From JBHJOF01 sp050330055 (GTDB lineage Bacteria; Pseudomonadota; Alphaproteobacteria; Kiloniellales; JAKSDN01), in contig JBHJOF010000229.1 in assembly GCA_050330055.1 (NCBI GenBank), forward strand, positions 1 through 22,322: a DNA stretch of 22,322 nucleotides, given 5' to 3'. The notes under the pieces were generated by a model. That model ran no database searches. It saw only the letters and a program-made list of their open reading frames with translations, and was not told the origin of the DNA. How positions within the stretch are numbered: position 1 is the first letter of the stretch; every line of letters starts with the position of its first letter. Positions 20,150 to 22,322 of this stretch are shown here, piece by piece. The translations under genes and the position numbers were made by a program.

Positions 20150-22120
20150 ATGGCGGGCCCGCTGACGCGTGATCAGCCGCTCGACCCGGGCGGCTCCGAA
20201 AGAGCCGGCCCCGGGAAGGCTGCTCGAGAGAACAGCGTGCCGCGCGGCGAGCGCCGCCGGCAGCTCGTCGAGGCGACCATCGCCTCGATCGCCAAGTTCG
20301 GCCTCTCCAACACCACGCTGTCCAAGGTTACCCAGATCGCCGGCCTGTCGCCCGGCATCGTCAGCTTCTATTTCAACAGCAAGGACGCCCTGTTGCTCGC
20401 CACCCTGCGCTACGTCGCGGAGGAGTACGAGCAGGCTTGGAATGGAGCCCTGATCGAGGCAGGCCCCGACCCGGCGGCCCAGCTTCTGGCCGCGGTCGAG
20501 GTCAACTTCGATCCGCAGCTCTCCGATCCCCATCGCATCGCGGTCTGGCACGCCTTCTGGAGCGAGGCGCGGGCGCGCGAGGAATACCTCAAGCTCTGCG
20601 GCGATCGCGACGCCGCCTACTACGAGCAGACCCTGGCGCTCTGCCAGCGCATCATCGACGACGGCAGCTACCGCCATCTCGACGCCGAGGCGATCGCCCA
20701 CGCGGTCGAGGGCATGATCGACAGCGCCTGGCAGTCGATGCTGTTCACGCCGGAGAACTACGACCGCTCGGCCGCGCTGCGCTCCTGCCGCGCCTTCCTC
20801 GCCAGCATCTTCCCGCATCATTTCGCCATGCCGGCGAAGCCCGGCGAGTCAGCGCTGGATCTTGTCGGCACAGCGGCCGCGACCGAGCCGCAGCCCGCGG
20901 GCTCGAGCGAAACCCCGGGCGCCACCCTGGGCCCCACCCCGGGCGCCACCCCTGGCGCCACTGGGGCGGCACCTTGGACCGGCCTGCCGGCCTGGACCTA
21001 CGACAACGCCGCCCTGCATGCCCTCGAGCGCGAGCGGCTGTTCCAGCCGAGCTGGCAGCTCGTCTGTCACGTCAGCAACCTGCCGCGGCCCGGCGACTAC
21101 GCGACGCTCGACCTGCTGGACGAGCGCGTCATCGTGGTGCGCGGTGAGGATGACGCGGTGCGTGCCTTCCACAACGTCTGCCGGCACCGCGCCCATGCCC
21201 TGGCCGAGGAGGCTTTCGGCAGTTGCCCCGGCGTGCTGCGCTGCACCTATCACGGCTGGAGCTATCACCTCGACGGCCGGCTGAAGGCCGTGCCCGCGCC
21301 CGAGACATTTCCCGGCCTGGACTTCGAGACCCATGGGCTGGTGCCGATCGAGCTCGAGGTCTTCCTCGGCTTCGTCCATGTCCGCCTGCGCGGCGGCGGG
21401 CCGTCGCTCGCCGAGATCATGGCGCCGCTCGCCGCCGAGCTGGCGCCCTACCGCTTCGAGGAGCTGCAGCCTTACGAGAGACTCTGGCAGCGCGAGCTGG
21501 CGGCCGACTGGAAGATCGTCTGGGACAACTACCTGGAGAGCTATCACTTCACCACCAGCCATCCGGGCCTTTACGATCTGATCGGCGCCGATACCGCGAT
21601 CGTGCCGCTCGACGGCGGGCTGACGCGGCTCAGCAACCCGATCCGGGACAAGCCGGCGCGGCACTGGAGCGCCCGCGCCTATCAGCGCCTGCTGCCCGAG
21701 GTCGAGCACCTGCCGCCCGCGCTGCGGCGGCGCTGGAGCGTCTTCCCGCAGTTCCCGGGCGTCTCCTTCGGCGTCTATCCCGACCGCGTGGACTATCTGC
21801 AGATCCTGCCGCTCGGCCCCGGCCGCACGCTGCTGCGTAGCCACAGCTACGCCCTGCCCGACGATCGACGCGCCATGCGCGCGGCGCGCTATCTCGGCTT
21901 GCGCCTGGTCGACCGGGTCCAGGCCGAGGACGAGGCGCTGATTCTCTCGGTGCAGCGCGGCCTTCGCTCGGCCGTCCACGGCAGCGGCCTGCTGTCGGAG
22001 CAGGAGGTCATGCTGCGCGCCTTCCACGACTGGATCCGCGAACGCCTGCCGGTCACCTGCCTGGCCGAGCCGCCGTCGCCCGCCAGCCTTGCCACCCGCA
22101 ACGCCGCGATGTTGGGCTGA
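20150..22120 (+). CDS. BetI/TetR-type regulator fused to a Rieske-type mononuclear-iron oxygenase
   Basis: A single 656-residue frame. Residues about 35-85 are a TetR HTH (RRRQLVEATIASIAKFGLSN, then LSPGIVSFYFNSKDALLLAT). Residues about 90-225 match the BetI-type ligand domain (AVWHAFWSEARAREEYLKLC, ending FPHHF). A linker of about 50 residues rich in Pro, Gly, Ala and Thr follows. From about 285 lies a complete Rieske oxygenase alpha subunit: Cys344-x-His346 and Cys365-x2-His368 bind the [2Fe-2S] cluster, and DNYLESYHFTTSH gives His466 and His471 for the mononuclear iron, with Asp594 in AEDEALILSVQRG as the probable third ligand. The catalytic half resembles betaine, stachydrine or carnitine oxygenases. 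The start has AGGGG nine bases upstream. No reductase is nearby. Domain calls are firm and the substrate is inferred. Confidence 0.9.
   Translation: MAGPLTRDQPLDPGGSERAGPGKAARENSVPRGERRRQLVEATIASIAKFGLSNTTLSKVTQIAGLSPGIVSFYFNSKDALLLATLRYVAEEYEQAWNGALIEAGPDPAAQLLAAVEVNFDPQLSDPHRIAVWHAFWSEARAREEYLKLCGDRDAAYYEQTLALCQRIIDDGSYRHLDAEAIAHAVEGMIDSAWQSMLFTPENYDRSAALRSCRAFLASIFPHHFAMPAKPGESALDLVGTAAATEPQPAGSSETPGATLGPTPGATPGATGAAPWTGLPAWTYDNAALHALERERLFQPSWQLVCHVSNLPRPGDYATLDLLDERVIVVRGEDDAVRAFHNVCRHRAHALAEEAFGSCPGVLRCTYHGWSYHLDGRLKAVPAPETFPGLDFETHGLVPIELEVFLGFVHVRLRGGGPSLAEIMAPLAAELAPYRFEELQPYERLWQRELAADWKIVWDNYLESYHFTTSHPGLYDLIGADTAIVPLDGGLTRLSNPIRDKPARHWSARAYQRLLPEVEHLPPALRRRWSVFPQFPGVSFGVYPDRVDYLQILPLGPGRTLLRSHSYALPDDRRAMRAARYLGLRLVDRVQAEDEALILSVQRGLRSAVHGSGLLSEQEVMLRAFHDWIRERLPVTCLAEPPSPASLATRNAAMLG
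20912..20959 (+). repeat. Four tandem 12-bp units encoding the interdomain linker
   Basis: The units are ACCCCGGGCGCC, ACCCTGGGCCCC, ACCCCGGGCGCC and ACCCCTGGCGCC, in phase with codons and translated T-P-G-A, T-L-G-P, T-P-G-A, T-P-G-A (residues 255-270). The array lies exactly between the BetI-type and Rieske domains. Its multiple-of-three unit means copy-number change would lengthen or shorten the linker without breaking the frame. Confidence 0.88.
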
Positions 22121-22322
22121 ATCTGCGTTTGCGACCTGAACGCTATAGCCGTCATTGTCGGGCTCGACGCACGGCTGTCTGGGTGGCGCTCGTTCACACC
22201 GATCGTCATGGTCGGCGAAGGCCACTGCTGTCCGGTTTAATTTCATGACCATTGTAGCGCCAACTGGTTGAGGTTTGGCGGGAGGGTTGGCTCGGGTTCG
22301 AGCAATCGGTCGATGCGCTTTC

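Noticed and set aside
20150..22120. Two separate genes (TetR regulator and Rieske oxygenase) joined by an annotation artefact
   Set aside because: The frame is continuous with no stop between the domains, the linker is a codon-phased repeat, and no convincing internal ribosome site precedes the Rieske part. A sequencing error cannot be excluded from the sequence alone.

Overview
The window looks like a chromosomal segment of a high-GC alphaproteobacterium, probably Rhodospirillales-like or Rhizobiales-like. The reasons are the very GC-rich coding style with long antisense shadow frames, a Ros/MucR regulator, Tat-exported PotD-type binding proteins, and alphaproteobacterial-style intergenic palindromes. 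I see no rRNA, tRNA, CRISPR array, transposase or phage gene.

Layout. (1) 1-3865: a + strand sugar or polyol operon: the tail of one FGGY kinase, a glycerol-1-phosphate-dehydrogenase-like enzyme, a second FGGY kinase and a DeoR repressor. (2) 3895-5534: an M24-fold enzyme resembling the DMSP lyase DddP, bracketed by two unrelated families of inverted repeats. (3) 5601-8019: a glutamine-synthetase-family ligase (- strand) diverging from a HAD-IIB phosphatase (+), with a cluster of TTGCCAA-like motifs between them. (4) 8208-9606: a 25-residue membrane microprotein, a MucR regulator behind an AT-rich promoter, and a small exported Cys-containing protein on the - strand. (5) 9769-16207: a SAM methyltransferase, then a divergent two-component pair: a NarL-type response regulator and a soluble hybrid kinase with about eight PAS domains. 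(6) 16339-22120: an inverted-repeat pair, a phosphoethanolamine/sarcosine-type methyltransferase (-), two tandem paralogous Tat-dependent PotD-like binding proteins, and a 656-residue single ORF that joins a BetI/TetR-type regulator to a complete Rieske mononuclear-iron oxygenase.

How they may work together. Several genes point to methylated amines, polyamines or osmolytes: the DddP-like enzyme, the gamma-glutamyl-ligase-type GS homologue, the betaine-synthesis-like methyltransferase, the paired polyamine-type binding proteins, and the BetI-Rieske fusion, whose enzymatic half resembles quaternary-ammonium demethylases. The genes from 17550 to 22120 form the tightest unit (capture, then sensing and oxidation). 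No permease, ATPase or Rieske reductase lies in the window. The fusion protein is the strongest candidate for something undescribed: regulator and oxygenase are both complete, and they are joined by a linker holding a codon-aligned 12-bp minisatellite.

Limits: all family assignments are from recognition of motifs by eye, without database searches. Starts were chosen by ribosome-binding sites and family N-termini. The last 202 bases (22121-22322) show no gene or clear signal.
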